Positions 8,090-17,400 are shown, counted from the first letter of the stretch. The stretch is DNA of 64,000 bases from Agreia sp. PsM10 (GCF_030433855.1 NZ_JARUXC010000002.1:124001-188000), one strand, 5' to 3'. Notes: generated by a model from the letters alone, not told the origin. A program made the numbers and translations.

Positions 8090-8599
8090 GTGTCAGCCCA
8101 GTACAGCAAGACCCCCGAGGCGCTAGCCCGCCTCACCCGCCAGCAGCGCCGCGTCACGCAGGACGACGCCACGGAGCCCGCCTTCCGGAACGAGTTCTGG
8201 GACAAGAAGGACGCGGGGCTCTACGTCGACGTCGTCTCTGGTGAGCCGCTCTTCGCATCGACCGACAAGTACGACAGCCGGTCCGGCTGGCCCAGCTTCA
8301 CCGTTCCGATCGACCCGACGAACATCGTGGTCAAGACCGACAAGGCGTTCGGCATGGTGCGCACCGAGGTGCGTTCCGCCCACGGCGACAGCCACCTGGG
8401 TCACGTCTTCGACGACGGTCCCGCCGAGGCAGGAGGATTGCGCTACTGCATCAACTCCGCGTCGTTGCGTTTCGTCGCAGAGGCGGACCTCGAGAAGGAG
8501 GGCTACGGTGATTACCGGAGCCTGTTCTCGAACGCATCGACGACCAGTACATCGACGATGAGCACAGCATCCACGAGCACCGAGGAGATCTCACGATGA
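8090..8599 (+). CDS. msrB: Peptide-methionine (R)-S-oxide reductase MsrB
   Basis: Repairs methionine-R-sulfoxide in oxidised proteins. The 169-residue protein has the family blocks [28 protein letters not shown] and [13 protein letters not shown], the last carrying the catalytic cysteine. The CxxC zinc-binding pairs common in MsrB are absent, as in many actinobacterial forms. I chose the GTG at 8090, with GAGGAGA 6-12 nt upstream. A Ser/Thr-rich tail of about 20 residues ends the protein. Its stop overlaps the msrA start in ATGA. Confidence 0.93.
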   Translation: MSAQYSKTPEALARLTRQQRRVTQDDATEPAFRNEFWDKKDAGLYVDVVSGEPLFASTDKYDSRSGWPSFTVPIDPTNIVVKTDKAFGMVRTEVRSAHGDSHLGHVFDDGPAEAGGLRYCINSASLRFVAEADLEKEGYGDYRSLFSNASTTSTSTMSTASTSTEEISR

Positions 8600-9114
8600 C
8601 CACGACAACCGAAACCGCAATCCTGGCCGGCGGATGCTTCTGGGGCGTCCAGGACCTGATCCGCAAGCGCCCGGGAGTGATCTCGACCCGCACCGGCTAT
8701 TCGGGCGGCGACACCCCGAACGCCACCTACCGCAACCACGGCTCCCACGCCGAGGCGCTCGAGATCGTCTTCGATCCCTCGCAGATCAGCTACCGCGACC
8801 TGCTCGAGTTCTTCTTCCAGATCCACGACCCGTCGACCAGGAACCGTCAGGGCAACGATGTGGGCGAGAGCTACCGCTCGGCGATCTTCTACACCTCCGA
8901 CGAGCAGAAGCAGGTCGCGCTCGACACGATCGCCGATGTCGACGCATCCGGTCTCTGGCCCGCGAAGGTCGTCACCGAGGTCGAGCCCGCGGGCGCGTTC
9001 TGGGAGGCCGAGGAGGAGCACCAGGATTACCTCGAGAAGTACCCGAACGGCTACACCTGCCACTACGTGCGTCCGGGCTGGAAGCTCCCGCGCCGTGAGC
9101 AGTCGGTGGCCTGA
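8596..9114 (+). CDS. msrA: Peptide-methionine (S)-S-oxide reductase MsrA
   Basis: Repairs methionine-S-sulfoxide, complementing MsrB. The 172-residue protein contains the catalytic [11 protein letters not shown] motif near residue 13, [15 protein letters not shown] and the [20 protein letters not shown] block, and ends with [13 protein letters not shown]. It starts in the ATGA overlap with msrB, so the two are translated together. Regulation by oxidative stress is likely from the family but no operator is visible. Confidence 0.95.
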   Translation: MTTTTETAILAGGCFWGVQDLIRKRPGVISTRTGYSGGDTPNATYRNHGSHAEALEIVFDPSQISYRDLLEFFFQIHDPSTRNRQGNDVGESYRSAIFYTSDEQKQVALDTIADVDASGLWPAKVVTEVEPAGAFWEAEEEHQDYLEKYPNGYTCHYVRPGWKLPRREQSVA

Positions 9115-9153
9115 GCACCGACCTCGAGCTGAGCCCGCGCCGGGTTCGCAGCG

Positions 9154-9780
9154 TCATCGACGCGGCGGACCCGGCGTTCTCGTTCTCGGGTGGATGCCTC
9201 GCGCGACGAGCCCGTCGAACGCGAGCAGCAGCAGTGCCCACGGCCCGATGACGGGCACGAGAACCGCCAAAAGCAGGGCGACGGCCATCGTGATCGCGGT
9301 GACGACGTCGGCCTTGAGCCTGGCCGTGCCCCGATTCTGCGCAGACTGCAGTGCGGGCGTGCGGGTGACGTGCCACTGCATCGCCAGGGCCGCCAGGCAG
9401 GTGACGAGCATGTTGCCGATGTAGACGCCGGTCGTGGCGGGATCGCGGCTGTCGGATGTGCCGATCAGGCTGGTCGTGAACGGCAGCAGCACGATCGAGA
9501 AGAGCCAGACGGCGTTCGCCCAGAAGAGCGGCGAGTCGAACGTGACGAGCTCCCGCATGATGTCGTGATGGTTGAGCCAGAACCGGCAGATCACGAGAAA
9601 GCTGAGGAGCAGGAGCAGGATCTGGCCGCCGCTCGACGCGACGATGTCGCCGAGCGATGGAGCGCCGCCCTGCGTCGCCTTCTCGGCGAGCGGCAGAACG
9701 AGCAGCGTGGCGGCGATCGCCACCACGGCGTCACTGAACGTGACCAGCCGAGCGAGGTCTCCCGGCGTCTGCTCAGCCAG
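9154..9780 (-). CDS. TMEM175/DUF1211-type membrane protein (putative K+ channel)
   Basis: A membrane protein with six hydrophobic segments and the family signature RLVTFSDAVVAIAATLLVL at its N-terminus. The FSD motif forms the pore in TMEM175 channels. The first ATG/GTG in frame (GTG at 9726) would cut this motif off, so the true start must be upstream. The frame is open to a TGA near 9811, and the best candidate is a CTG at 9780 preceded by AGAGG at 7 nt. A frameshift or sequencing error is the alternative. About 208 residues with the CTG start. Confidence 0.7.
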   Translation of the reverse strand: MAEQTPGDLARLVTFSDAVVAIAATLLVLPLAEKATQGGAPSLGDIVASSGGQILLLLLSFLVICRFWLNHHDIMRELVTFDSPLFWANAVWLFSIVLLPFTTSLIGTSDSRDPATTGVYIGNMLVTCLAALAMQWHVTRTPALQSAQNRGTARLKADVVTAITMAVALLLAVLVPVIGPWALLLLAFDGLVARGIHPRTRTPGPPRR

Positions 9781-9851
9781 GACGCACCTCTGTCGGCGCG
9801 ATGAGGCGGATCAGTTGCAGCGACATGCACTGAACTGTATCGGCCCGCCTG

Positions 9852-10181
9852 TCAGTATTCGAACTCGAAGTCCGGATAGGTCGCTGTGTCGGGTGACAGC
9901 GCCATGATCGGTCGGTGCAGTCCGTCGATGCGTGCGCGCAGATCGCTGACGACCGCGGGGTCGTCGAGGTCGGGGTGGGTCACGCCCGCAGGGGTGCAGA
10001 AGATCTGGGTGGTCGGCCCCAGCAGCAGGTTCGACTCGTCGACCTCGCCGTTCACCAGTACGGGAACGGTGATCAGGTCGGACCGGCCCGATCGCACGAG
10101 TGCGAGGGCGTAGTCGAAGACGGCGGTGCAGACCTCGTAACCGACGATCAGGATGCCGCCCCCATAGTGAAGCTCTCTCAT
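9852..10181 (-). CDS. Hypothetical protein
   Basis: A 109-residue protein I do not recognise. It starts MRELHYGGGILIVGYEVCTA, has a small hydrophobic N-terminal patch but no clear membrane helix, and ends with an acidic, aromatic tail (YPDFEFEY). An in-frame start at 10217 would add 12 residues; the ATG at 10181 has a GAGAGTGGA site before it and is preferred. A DtxR-like palindrome lies 64 bp upstream (10245-10259). The composition matches its neighbours. Confidence 0.6.
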   Translation of the reverse strand: MRELHYGGGILIVGYEVCTAVFDYALALVRSGRSDLITVPVLVNGEVDESNLLLGPTTQIFCTPAGVTHPDLDDPAVVSDLRARIDGLHRPIMALSPDTATYPDFEFEY

Positions 10182-10244
10182 GTGTCCACTCTCGTGTGCC
10201 AGGCCTTGCCGGTGCAATGGGGTTGCACAGGCCGATTCCCGTGG

Positions 10245-10259
10245 TTAAGGTCAGCCTAA
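10245..10259. promoter_or_regulatory. DtxR/IdeR-like imperfect palindrome
   Basis: TTAAGGTCAGCCTAA resembles part of the iron-box consensus of DtxR-family repressors (known core AGGTTAG and its complement). Five of seven half-site positions are symmetric. It overlaps the stop of the ABC-F gene and lies upstream of the minus-strand hypothetical gene. Confidence 0.25.
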
Positions 10260-11860
10260 ATCGTACGCTCGTCGATCGTGCCGGATGGCCCGAGTTCGAG
10301 CGCGGCCGACAGACCGAGGCGTTGCAGGAACGCGTCGTCGTGGCTCACCACGATCACCGCTCCCCGGTACGAGGTGAGGGCGTCCACCAGGTGGTCGATG
10401 CTCATCGTGTCGAGGTTGTTCGTGGGCTCATCCAGCACCAACAGCTGCGGTGGCGGGTCCGCCAGCAGCAGGCGTGCCAGACAGACCCGGAAGCGCTCTC
10501 CGCCCGACAGCGAACGCACGGGCCGGTCGACCATCGCGCCGCGGATCAGAAAGCGTGCCAGACGGTTTCTCACCTCGGCCACGGGCACCGTCGGGGCGGC
10601 GGCACGCACCGCCTCGAGCACGGTCGTGTCGTCGTTCAGGTCGATGGCTCGCTGAGGCAGATATCCGACGCGCGACACCAGGAGCGCGCCCGCGACGCTG
10701 TTCGGGCGCGCAGGTGTTCCCTGCACCAGCGACTGGAGCAGACTCGTCTTCCCCATGCCGTTCGGCGCGACGATCGCCACCCTCTCGGGGCCCTGCAGAA
10801 CGAACGAGCGATTCGTGCCGTGCAGCTCGGCGACGCGACGGGAGCGCGGCACGTCGGGGTCGGCATGATCGATCACGATGTGCTCGACGTCGCGAACGCG
10901 GGCGTCCGCCTCGTCGAGCCGTTCCTGCGCCGACCTCACCTGCTTGTCGCCTCCGGAACGCAGCTTGCCTGCCGACACCTGCGCGTCTGATGCCCGCTGG
11001 TTCATCACGAGCTTCGAGCCGACCTTGTTCTGGCGGTTGGTCCTGGCGGTGCGTGCGCGCCGGGCCAGCGTGGTCTCGGCGTCGATGCGCTGTCGCTTCT
11101 GCGCCTTCACGGCCTGCTCGGCCGTGTGCGCCGATTGGATGGCGGCGCCCTGCTCCTCCTCGAGATGCGTGCGCCAGGCGCTGTAGGGCCCTCCGAAGAC
11201 CGACAGGTGGGAATCATGGATCTCGGCCGTCGCATCCATGAGTTCGAGCAGCGACGTGTCGTGGCTGACCACCACGAGCGTTCCCGGCCAGCGCCCGATC
11301 AGGGCCGCCAGGCGGCTCCGCGCACCGCGATCGAGGTTGTTGCTCGGCTCGTCGAGCAAGGTGATCGGCGCGCGGCGCAACCACAGTCCGGCGGTGGCGA
11401 CGAGCATCGCCTCGCCTCCCGACACCTCCCCGATGCGTCGGTCGAGGTGACCCGCGTCGAGGCCGATCTCCCGCAGGGCCTCCTCGGCGCGGGTCTCGAC
11501 ATCCCAGTCGTCTGCGAGCGCGTCGAAGTTCGCCTCGGATGCGTCGCCCGCCACTATGGCGCGGAGGGCGGCGAGCCTCTCGGCGACACCGAGGAGTTCG
11601 GCGACCGTCGCCTGCGTCCGCAGGGTGATCGACTGCGACAGGTACGCTACATCGCCGCGGGTCGTGATCGTTCCGGTGGTGGGTGCGAGCTCGCCGGCGA
11701 TAAGTCGAAGCAGGGTCGACTTGCCGCTGCCGTTGACGCCGACGAGGCCGGTGCGACCGGATGCGATGGTGCCGGTCACGCCGCTGAGGGCACGTTCTCC
11801 GTCGGGCCAGGTGAGGCCGACGTCGGAGAGGACGATGGATGAGGTGCCGATGGTGGACAT
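10256..11860 (-). CDS. ABC-F family ATP-binding protein (ribosome protection type)
   Basis: A soluble 534-residue protein with two ATPase domains and no membrane segments. Walker A sites are [12 protein letters not shown] near residue 40 and [13 protein letters not shown] near 345. Signature and Walker B motifs are GEVSGGEAM with [10 protein letters not shown], and RSLSGGERF with [11 protein letters not shown]. The linker of about 80 residues is basic and helical. ABC-F proteins bind the ribosomal E site; some rescue it from antibiotics. I chose the ATG at 11860 with GGGAG 3-7 nt upstream. A short leader reading frame precedes it, as known for regulated resistance members. Confidence 0.88.
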   Translation of the reverse strand: MSTIGTSSIVLSDVGLTWPDGERALSGVTGTIASGRTGLVGVNGSGKSTLLRLIAGELAPTTGTITTRGDVAYLSQSITLRTQATVAELLGVAERLAALRAIVAGDASEANFDALADDWDVETRAEEALREIGLDAGHLDRRIGEVSGGEAMLVATAGLWLRRAPITLLDEPSNNLDRGARSRLAALIGRWPGTLVVVSHDTSLLELMDATAEIHDSHLSVFGGPYSAWRTHLEEEQGAAIQSAHTAEQAVKAQKRQRIDAETTLARRARTARTNRQNKVGSKLVMNQRASDAQVSAGKLRSGGDKQVRSAQERLDEADARVRDVEHIVIDHADPDVPRSRRVAELHGTNRSFVLQGPERVAIVAPNGMGKTSLLQSLVQGTPARPNSVAGALLVSRVGYLPQRAIDLNDDTTVLEAVRAAAPTVPVAEVRNRLARFLIRGAMVDRPVRSLSGGERFRVCLARLLLADPPPQLLVLDEPTNNLDTMSIDHLVDALTSYRGAVIVVSHDDAFLQRLGLSAALELGPSGTIDERTI

Positions 11861-11922
11861 GCTGCTCCCGAGGTGTCGATGAAGCGCTGACACCGGAGCC
11901 GCACACGCGGCGAGTCGACGAG

Positions 11923-11961
11923 TCAGCGCGCGGACTGCGCGAAACCGTCGAAGAACTTCAC
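11923..11961 (-). CDS. Possible 12-residue leader peptide of ABC-F gene
   Basis: A GTG-initiated frame encoding [12 protein letters not shown], ending 62 nt before the ABC-F start, with GAGG 8 nt upstream of the GTG. The end of the frame overlaps a GC-rich self-complementary stretch (CGCGCAGTCCGCGCG). Leader peptides that stall drug-bound ribosomes control several ABC-F genes, so this is a plausible attenuator. It may also be chance. Confidence 0.35.
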   Translation of the reverse strand: MKFFDGFAQSAR

Positions 11962-11972
11962 CGGAGAGACCT

Positions 11973-12004
11973 CACACTGGGAAACAGGAACCTCGTCCAG
12001 TGTG
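11973..12004 (-). promoter_or_regulatory. Hairpin in ABC-F leader
   Basis: Perfect 8-bp stem: CACACTGG (11973-11980) pairs with CCAGTGTG (11997-12004) around a 16-nt loop. It lies between the DUF1992 gene and the leader reading frame. It may be an attenuator element or a weak terminator. Confidence 0.4.
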
Positions 12005-12041
12005 ACAAACGATCGCCGAAGCGGCAAGTGTGCGCCCCGTC

Positions 12042-12635
12042 TCAGCGCTGCGACCGCCGCACCCGGCGGCGTTCCCGCCATCCGAGGGCCCTGTATGCGG
12101 CCTCCTCGCGCTGACGAGCCTCCGCGTCTTCCCGGTAGCGGGCATCCCGCCGTTCGCGCCAGCGGAGCACCTCCGTCTCGACATCGCGCGGACGCGTGAC
12201 GACCGGCGGACCGCCCTGCAGCTGTCGGCGGGCCTCGATGATGCGCGCATTGAAGTCGGTGAGCATGCCGCGCACGGCCTCCTCGGAGGGGGCGGCATCG
12301 AGACGCCCGTCGAGTCCGGCGTCCTCCGTTCGCAGGGTCAGCGCCGGCGGTCCCAGCCCGGTGAGGCGCTCGCGCTCGATCTTCTGCCTGATCCACCAGT
12401 TCGGGTCGTAGGCGTTCTGCAGGCCTGTGAGAGGCTTGCCCGCACCGGGCAGATCATCGAAGTCGCCCCGGCGCACGGCCTGCTGGATCGAGATCTCGAC
12501 GATCTGCGCGCGCTGCTCCATGGTCGGCTGGCCGGCGTCGGCCGCGTCGTCGCGCTCGCTCTCGGGGGTGAGCTTGTCGACCTGGTATCGGGCGACGTTC
12601 AGTCGCGAGTCACGAGGTTCCGTGGGGCCGCCCAT
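12042..12635 (-). CDS. DUF1992 (DnaJ-homologue subfamily C member 28-like) protein
   Basis: A 197-residue soluble protein. The core at residues 45-85 reads QQAVRRGDFDDLPGAGKPLT followed by DPNWWIRQKIERE, the conserved DUF1992 (PF09350) motif. The C-terminal third is strongly basic and helical (RWRERRDARYREDAEARQRE). Despite the eukaryotic name of its relatives it lacks a J domain, and the bacterial function is unknown. A TAGGCT box 6 nt before the ATG suggests leaderless transcription. Confidence 0.85.
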   Translation of the reverse strand: MGGPTEPRDSRLNVARYQVDKLTPESERDDAADAGQPTMEQRAQIVEISIQQAVRRGDFDDLPGAGKPLTGLQNAYDPNWWIRQKIERERLTGLGPPALTLRTEDAGLDGRLDAAPSEEAVRGMLTDFNARIIEARRQLQGGPPVVTRPRDVETEVLRWRERRDARYREDAEARQREEAAYRALGWRERRRVRRSQR

Positions 12636-12641
12636 GCATCA

Positions 12642-12647
12642 AGCCTA
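12642..12647 (-). promoter_or_regulatory. -10 box of leaderless DUF1992 gene
   Basis: TAGGCT on the minus strand, 6 nt before the ATG at 12635. Confidence 0.45.
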
Positions 12648-12654
12648 CGAGTGC

Positions 12655-13167
12655 TCAGCCGTGCGCCAGCAGTTCGAGACCCACCACCGCTGCGCCGACG
12701 GCGAACTCCGCACCCAGCACGACGAGGCGTTGCCACCAGGCGAGTTTCACGCGGCGCACGGCGAGGAAGCCGATGGCGATCAGCGAGAGGGTGAGCGCGA
12801 TGGTGGATGCGCGCAGGGCCGCGTCGATGCTCCAGCGATCGAGAGCGGCGAACCCGATGAAGACGAGAGGGAGCACGACCGTGGCGAAGGCACCGAAGCT
12901 CACCGCGGCCATGCGCCGGATCTCCGCGGACGTCGGCACGGTCGCGTGCACGGCGAGGTGGGAGACGACGTCGGCAACGAAGACCGCCAGCAGGGTGCCG
13001 ACCACCGTGATGCTCAGGGTCGATGCCGCCTCGCCGGCGCTCAGCTCCTCCGTGGAGTGCGACTGCATCGCCAAGACGACCGCGAGGCTCGTGAAGGTGA
13101 CGTACACGCGCTCCTTCAGCGCCTCCGCGCGGTGCTCCGGGGAGACGGTCGCCGGATCGTTCCGCAC
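12655..13167 (-). CDS. Hypothetical four-helix membrane protein
   Basis: A 170-residue protein with four hydrophobic helices at roughly residues 45-75, 85-108, 115-137 and 145-168. It has no motif that I recognise. The GTG at 13167 lies 5 nt after the gpx stop, so it is probably the second gene of that transcript. A link to peroxide defence is only positional. Confidence 0.7.
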   Translation of the reverse strand: MRNDPATVSPEHRAEALKERVYVTFTSLAVVLAMQSHSTEELSAGEAASTLSITVVGTLLAVFVADVVSHLAVHATVPTSAEIRRMAAVSFGAFATVVLPLVFIGFAALDRWSIDAALRASTIALTLSLIAIGFLAVRRVKLAWWQRLVVLGAEFAVGAAVVGLELLAHG

Positions 13168-13172
13168 CGCTG

Positions 13173-13661
13173 CTACTGCGATGGCGTGGGCAGCGACGAT
13201 TCGATCAACCCGATGATGGCGGGGTCGTCGGGCTCGGTGCGCGGGCTGAACCGGTGAACCGCCCCGTCGGGGGTGACCACGAACTTCTCGAAGTTCCAGC
13301 TGATGCGGCCCTTCTTGCCATCGACGTCGGGCGTCTTGGTCAGCTCTTTGTAGAGGGGGTGGGCGTTGCGGCCGTTGACCCGGATCTTCTCGAAGATGGG
13401 GAACGTGATGCCCCACGTCGTCGAGCAGTACTCCTGGATCGCCTCGTCGCTCGAGAGCTCCTGGAGGAACTGGTTGCTGGGGAAGCCGAGCACGGTGAAG
13501 CCCTGATCTCCATAGGTCTTCTGCAGGGTCTCGAGCTTCTCGTACTGCGGGGCGAGGCCGCAGCGAGAAGCGACGTTGACGATCAGCCTGACGCCGTCGT
13601 AGGCGCCCAGGGTGGTCTCTTCACCGGTCGTGGTGGTGATGGGAATGTCGTCGAGGTTCAT
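13173..13661 (-). CDS. Glutathione peroxidase-family protein (thioredoxin-type peroxidase)
   Basis: A 162-residue peroxidase of the Gpx family with cysteine instead of selenocysteine. The peroxidatic Cys is in LIVNVASRCGLAPQY (about residue 34), followed by the conserved VLGFPSNQF block and ISWNFEKFVV near residue 120, which carries the catalytic Trp-Asn. Bacterial members of this type usually take electrons from thioredoxin, reducing peroxides. A TAGGCT box 6 nt before the ATG suggests a leaderless mRNA shared with the downstream membrane gene. Confidence 0.9.
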   Translation of the reverse strand: MNLDDIPITTTTGEETTLGAYDGVRLIVNVASRCGLAPQYEKLETLQKTYGDQGFTVLGFPSNQFLQELSSDEAIQEYCSTTWGITFPIFEKIRVNGRNAHPLYKELTKTPDVDGKKGRISWNFEKFVVTPDGAVHRFSPRTEPDDPAIIGLIESSLPTPSQ

Positions 13662-13667
13662 GGTGTC

Positions 13668-13673
13668 AGCCTA
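13668..13673 (-). promoter_or_regulatory. -10 box of leaderless gpx gene
   Basis: TAGGCT on the minus strand, 6 nt before the ATG at 13661, identical in sequence and spacing to the DUF1992 box. Confidence 0.45.
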
Positions 13674-13681
13674 CGACTCCT

Positions 13682-14311
13682 TCACGTCATATCGCCCGTC
13701 GCGGGCACCTCGCCCGTCGGACCGTATCTGAGGAGGAGCGTTCCGTCGTCGGAGACCGTCGATGACGAGAGAGGCTCGAGCCTCATGGCCGGTCCGTCGA
13801 CCGGGAAGAGACGCTTGCCCGCGCCGAGCACGATCGGATAGACCCACAGGTTGAGCTGGTCGAAGAGGCCTGCGGCCACCAGGGTGCGCGCGAAGTCGAT
13901 GCTGCCGATCACGTGCACCTCGCGGTGGCGCTCGCGGAGTGCGTCGATCTCGGATGGCAGATCGGGGCCGAGCAGGTGGGAGTCCCGCCACGGCAGTTCC
14001 GGCTCCCCGCGCGACGCCACGTACTTCGGGATGGCATCGAACGCGGCAGCGATCTCGTTCTCGACACCGCCGTCGCCCACGAGCTGGTTCGGCCAGTACG
14101 CGGCGAAGATGTCGTACGTACGCCGGCCCAGCAGGAGCGCATCCATGCGCCGGATGCCCTCGATGACCTGCCCGCCCACGGCCTCGTCGTTCATCGGCGC
14201 CTGCCATCCGCCGAAGGCGAATCCGCCGGACGGGTCCTCCTCGGGCCCGCCCGGGGCCTGCATCACACCGTCGAGCGTGCTGAACAGATCGATCTCGATG
14301 CGACCGGCCAT
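13682..14311 (-). CDS. RibD C-terminal/dihydrofolate reductase-like protein
   Basis: A 209-residue protein of the same broad fold as the gene at 6475 but not closely similar to it. It begins IEIDLFSTLDGVMQAPGGPE and contains MDALLLGRRTYDIFAAYWP and VHVIGSIDFARTLV, the cofactor-binding pattern. An AAAGGAG site lies about 7 nt upstream of the ATG. It lies between gpx and pgi, all on the minus strand. Substrate unknown. Confidence 0.85.
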   Translation of the reverse strand: MAGRIEIDLFSTLDGVMQAPGGPEEDPSGGFAFGGWQAPMNDEAVGGQVIEGIRRMDALLLGRRTYDIFAAYWPNQLVGDGGVENEIAAAFDAIPKYVASRGEPELPWRDSHLLGPDLPSEIDALRERHREVHVIGSIDFARTLVAAGLFDQLNLWVYPIVLGAGKRLFPVDGPAMRLEPLSSSTVSDDGTLLLRYGPTGEVPATGDMT

Positions 14312-14341
14312 GGTCGGTTCTCCTTTGCTCCTAGCTGCGCA

Positions 14342-16069
14342 CTACTTGCGCAGCTCCAGGTATTTCGCGATGAGCGACTTGCTCGACGAGTCCTGGGTCT
14401 CGAGGGCGGCCGCGTCGCCGGCGACGGCGGGCGTGATCTGCAGCGCCAGCTGCTTGCCGAGCTCGACACCCCACTGGTCGAACGAGTCGATGCCCCAGAC
14501 GGTGCCCTCGACGAAGACGATGTGCTCGTACAGGGCGATGAGCTGACCGACGACGCTCGGCGTGAGCGCCGGCGCCAGGATCGACGTCGTGGGCCGGTTC
14601 CCGGCGAACTCGCGCGCGGGAACAACCGACTCCTTCGTGCCCTCGGCGCGCACCTCGTCGGCCGTCTTGCCGAAGGCGAGGGCTTTCGTCTGCGCGAAGA
14701 AGTTGGCCATGAACAGCGTGTGCACATCCTGGCCCGGCTCGACGCCTGCGCCGTCGCCGGTCGCGTCCTTCAGCGGATGCGCGGGGTTGGCCACCGCGAT
14801 GAAATCGGCGGGGATGAGGCGGGTGCCCTGGTGGATGAGCTGGTAGAACGCGTGCTGGCCGTTGGTGCCGGGCTCGCCCCAGAAGATCTCGCCCGTGTCC
14901 GTGGTCACGGGCGAGCCGTCCCAGCGCACGCTCTTGCCGTTCGACTCCATCGTGAGCTGCTGCAGGTAGGCGGCGAAGCGGTGCAGGTACTGGGCGTAGG
15001 GGAGCACGGCGTGGCTCTGCGCGCCGAGGAAGTTGGTGTACCAGACGTTCAACAGGCCCATCAGCACGGGCACGTTCTGCTCGAGGGGAGCCGTGCGCAT
15101 GTGCTCGTCGACCGCATGGAATCCGGCGAGGAACTCGCGCCAGTTGTCGGGGCCGATCGCGATGACGACCGAGGTGCCGATAGCGGAGTCGACCGAGTAG
15201 CGCCCGCCCACCCAGTCCCAGAACCCGAAGGCGTTCTCGGGGTCGATGCCGAATGCGGCGACCTTGTCGAGCGCGGTCGACACGGCCACGAAGTGCTTGG
15301 CCACGGCGTCGGTGCGGGCCTCGTCGGTGTCCTCCAGAACGCCGGCTGCGCCCAGCTGCGCCCAGAGCCACTCACGGGCGAGGCGCGCGTTCGTCAGCGT
15401 CTCGAGGGTGCCGAAGGTCTTCGACGCGACGATGAACAGCGTGGTCTCCGGGTCGAGCCCGACCGTCTTCTCGTAGACGTCGTTGGGGTCGATGTTCGAC
15501 ACGAATCGGGCCTCGATGCCCTGCTGCACGTAGGGCTTCAGCGCCTCGTAGACCATCACGGGGCCGAGGTCGGATCCGCCGATGCCGATGTTGACCACGG
15601 TCTCGATGCGCTTGCCCGTGACGCCGGTCCACTCGCCCGTGCGCACCTTGTCGGCGAACGCGTACACCTTGTCGAGGGTGGCGTGCACGTCGGCGTCGAT
15701 GTCCTGCCCGTCGACGATGAAACCCTTGGGCGGAACGAGTCCCTCGCCGTTCTTCGGCCGGCGCAGCGCCGTGTGCAGAACCGCGCGGTCTTCGGTGACG
15801 TTGATGTGCTCGCCGGCGATCATGGCCTGGTAGCGGCCGGCCACATCGACGTCGGTCGCGAGCTGCAGCAGGTTCGAGAGGATCTCCTCGGTGACGAGGC
15901 CCTTCGAGAGGTCGACGGTGAGGTCTGCCGCCTGGAAGGTGTAGCGCTCGGCTCGGCCGGCGTCACCATCGAACCAGGCTCGGAGATCGGGCGCGAAGCC
16001 TTCGGCGATGGCGGCGAGGTTCTTCCAGGCGTCTGTCGTAGTGGGATCGACGGGAGCGGATTCGGTCAA
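14342..16069 (-). CDS. pgi: Glucose-6-phosphate isomerase
   Basis: Interconverts glucose 6-phosphate and fructose 6-phosphate. The 575-residue protein shows both family signatures: [19 protein letters not shown] near residue 165 and [20 protein letters not shown] near 405 with the catalytic Glu and His, plus [16 protein letters not shown] near 480. The TTG at 16069 is preferred because GGAG lies 6 nt upstream and the next residues match a normal N-terminus; the frame is open further upstream (to 16174) without conserved sequence. Confidence 0.95.
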   Translation of the reverse strand: MTESAPVDPTTTDAWKNLAAIAEGFAPDLRAWFDGDAGRAERYTFQAADLTVDLSKGLVTEEILSNLLQLATDVDVAGRYQAMIAGEHINVTEDRAVLHTALRRPKNGEGLVPPKGFIVDGQDIDADVHATLDKVYAFADKVRTGEWTGVTGKRIETVVNIGIGGSDLGPVMVYEALKPYVQQGIEARFVSNIDPNDVYEKTVGLDPETTLFIVASKTFGTLETLTNARLAREWLWAQLGAAGVLEDTDEARTDAVAKHFVAVSTALDKVAAFGIDPENAFGFWDWVGGRYSVDSAIGTSVVIAIGPDNWREFLAGFHAVDEHMRTAPLEQNVPVLMGLLNVWYTNFLGAQSHAVLPYAQYLHRFAAYLQQLTMESNGKSVRWDGSPVTTDTGEIFWGEPGTNGQHAFYQLIHQGTRLIPADFIAVANPAHPLKDATGDGAGVEPGQDVHTLFMANFFAQTKALAFGKTADEVRAEGTKESVVPAREFAGNRPTTSILAPALTPSVVGQLIALYEHIVFVEGTVWGIDSFDQWGVELGKQLALQITPAVAGDAAALETQDSSSKSLIAKYLELRK

Positions 16070-16264
16070 GGGGTTCTCCGTAAGTGCCGGTGGCGCGTGG
16101 CCCGCGACTCTCGCGGCGGTGCGAGGCGGGCCACAGACAAGCCTATTGCGGTCGACGCCTTCGCGAGAGACCACCCCTCATATTGGGGTGAGATAGCAGG
16201 CAAACGACGCCCCGCCCGTGTCCGAATCACGCATGTACCTTCTTTTTCGAGCCCCGGAGCCCGC

Positions 16265-16798
16265 ATGCACACCACGACCCTCCCGGCGACGGCGCCTCAC
16301 GACGAGGATCGGGCCTTCGCCGCGATCGTCAATCGGCACACCGGGCTGCTGCAGACCACGGCCCGGAGATTGCTGGGATGCAATGCCGACGTCGACGACG
16401 TCGTGCAGGAGACCTTTCTCGCGGCCTGGACCCACTCCGGTCGTCCTCTCGAGGGCGACGCGATCCGGGGCTGGCTCGTCACCACCGTCAGGCGACGCTG
16501 CTACGACCGCCTGCGTTCGGCCGCCTATCGAAAGCGGGCCGATCTCGAGTACGAGCCGACGGCATCCGATCACCAGGGACCGTACGCCGTGGCACAGCGG
16601 CGAGCGCTCGTGGTCGACGCGCACCGGATTCTGGCGACGCTGCCCGATCTGCAGCGACGGTGCTGGGAGCTGCGGCAGATCGACCACCTGAGCTACGCCG
16701 CGATCGGAACGGAGTTGGGGATCCCCAGCACGACCGTGCGCGGGATGCTGGTTCGCACTCGGGCCCTGCTCGTGGGGGAGCTGTCGGGCTGGAGATGA
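16265..16798 (+). CDS. ECF-type RNA polymerase sigma factor
   Basis: A 177-residue sigma-70 family protein with only regions 2 and 4. Region 2 includes NADVDDVVQETFLAAW (the DDxxQExF core) near residues 40-55, and region 4 near 125-170 holds LPDLQRRCWELRQIDHLSYA with a helix-turn-helix. It would direct RNA polymerase to a small regulon. No anti-sigma gene follows; the downstream gene encodes a two-helix membrane protein that could play that part, but it has no zinc-binding motif. The ATG at 16265 has GGAG 6 nt upstream. Confidence 0.88.
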   Translation: MHTTTLPATAPHDEDRAFAAIVNRHTGLLQTTARRLLGCNADVDDVVQETFLAAWTHSGRPLEGDAIRGWLVTTVRRRCYDRLRSAAYRKRADLEYEPTASDHQGPYAVAQRRALVVDAHRILATLPDLQRRCWELRQIDHLSYAAIGTELGIPSTTVRGMLVRTRALLVGELSGWR

Positions 16799-16819
16799 CG
16801 CGCCCGCGCTCCCGTGCCC

Positions 16820-16825
16820 TAAAGT
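16820..16825 (+). promoter_or_regulatory. -10 box of leaderless gene at 16833
   Basis: TAAAGT, 7 nt before the ATG at 16833. Confidence 0.45.
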
Positions 16826-16832
16826 CGGGTGA

Positions 16833-17381
16833 ATGACGCGCGACGCTGGAACCGGGCCGGATCCCGTCGTGCGATTCGGCCGCCCCACCCCGTGGCGTGG
16901 CATCGTCGTGAGCCTCGTCCTGGGCATCGGTGCCACCCTCGTCGGCACCGTCCTCGGGCTCCTCAGCGCGTACCCGGAACACACGCCGCTCATGCTGATG
17001 TTCCTCCTCATCCCGGCCATCGTCATCCCGCTTCTGATCGGTCTCAACCAGTACGCCGAGTTCGATCAGCGCAGCGGTCTCATCCGCATCAACGGCGGAG
17101 AGGCGCAGCCGCTGTCGTCTGTCGTTCTGGCACGCACGATGATCTTCCGTGGCGTCAGCACGCTCGACCTGGGAACGGGTCCCGGCCGCAGGGAGCGCTT
17201 CATCGTGGCCAACGGTCCGTTCGGCAGCCCGAGGGTGGAGCGCGATTGGGTGCGTCACCTACTGCCGTACACCGGGCTGCCGCGGCGGGGTTCGATGCCG
17301 CAGGACGCCTTCAGTACCAGGCATCTCCGATCGGCCACCCTCGAGGACGCCACGGTATTCGCCCACGAATGGCTGAAGTAG
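16833..17381 (+). CDS. Hypothetical two-helix membrane protein
   Basis: A 182-residue protein with two hydrophobic helices at about residues 24-46 and 52-72, followed by a soluble region of 110 residues. The order of helices then a small beta-rich domain resembles bacterial PH-like (YdbS/YcdB-type) membrane proteins, but the similarity is weak. It has its own -10 box, so it need not be cotranscribed with the sigma factor 34 bp upstream. Confidence 0.6.
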   Translation: MTRDAGTGPDPVVRFGRPTPWRGIVVSLVLGIGATLVGTVLGLLSAYPEHTPLMLMFLLIPAIVIPLLIGLNQYAEFDQRSGLIRINGGEAQPLSSVVLARTMIFRGVSTLDLGTGPGRRERFIVANGPFGSPRVERDWVRHLLPYTGLPRRGSMPQDAFSTRHLRSATLEDATVFAHEWLK

Positions 17382-17400
17382 ACAGCACGTCCGGCCTTCG

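Noticed and set aside
13913-16798. A 961-codon open frame on the plus strand opposite pgi
   Set aside because: Low-complexity Arg/Gly/Val-rich translation antisense to pgi and the RibD-like gene; only its last 177 codons (sigma factor) are real.
16833-17381. Anti-sigma factor for the ECF sigma gene
   Set aside because: No zinc-binding HxxxCxxC motif and a separate leaderless promoter; only its position favours it.
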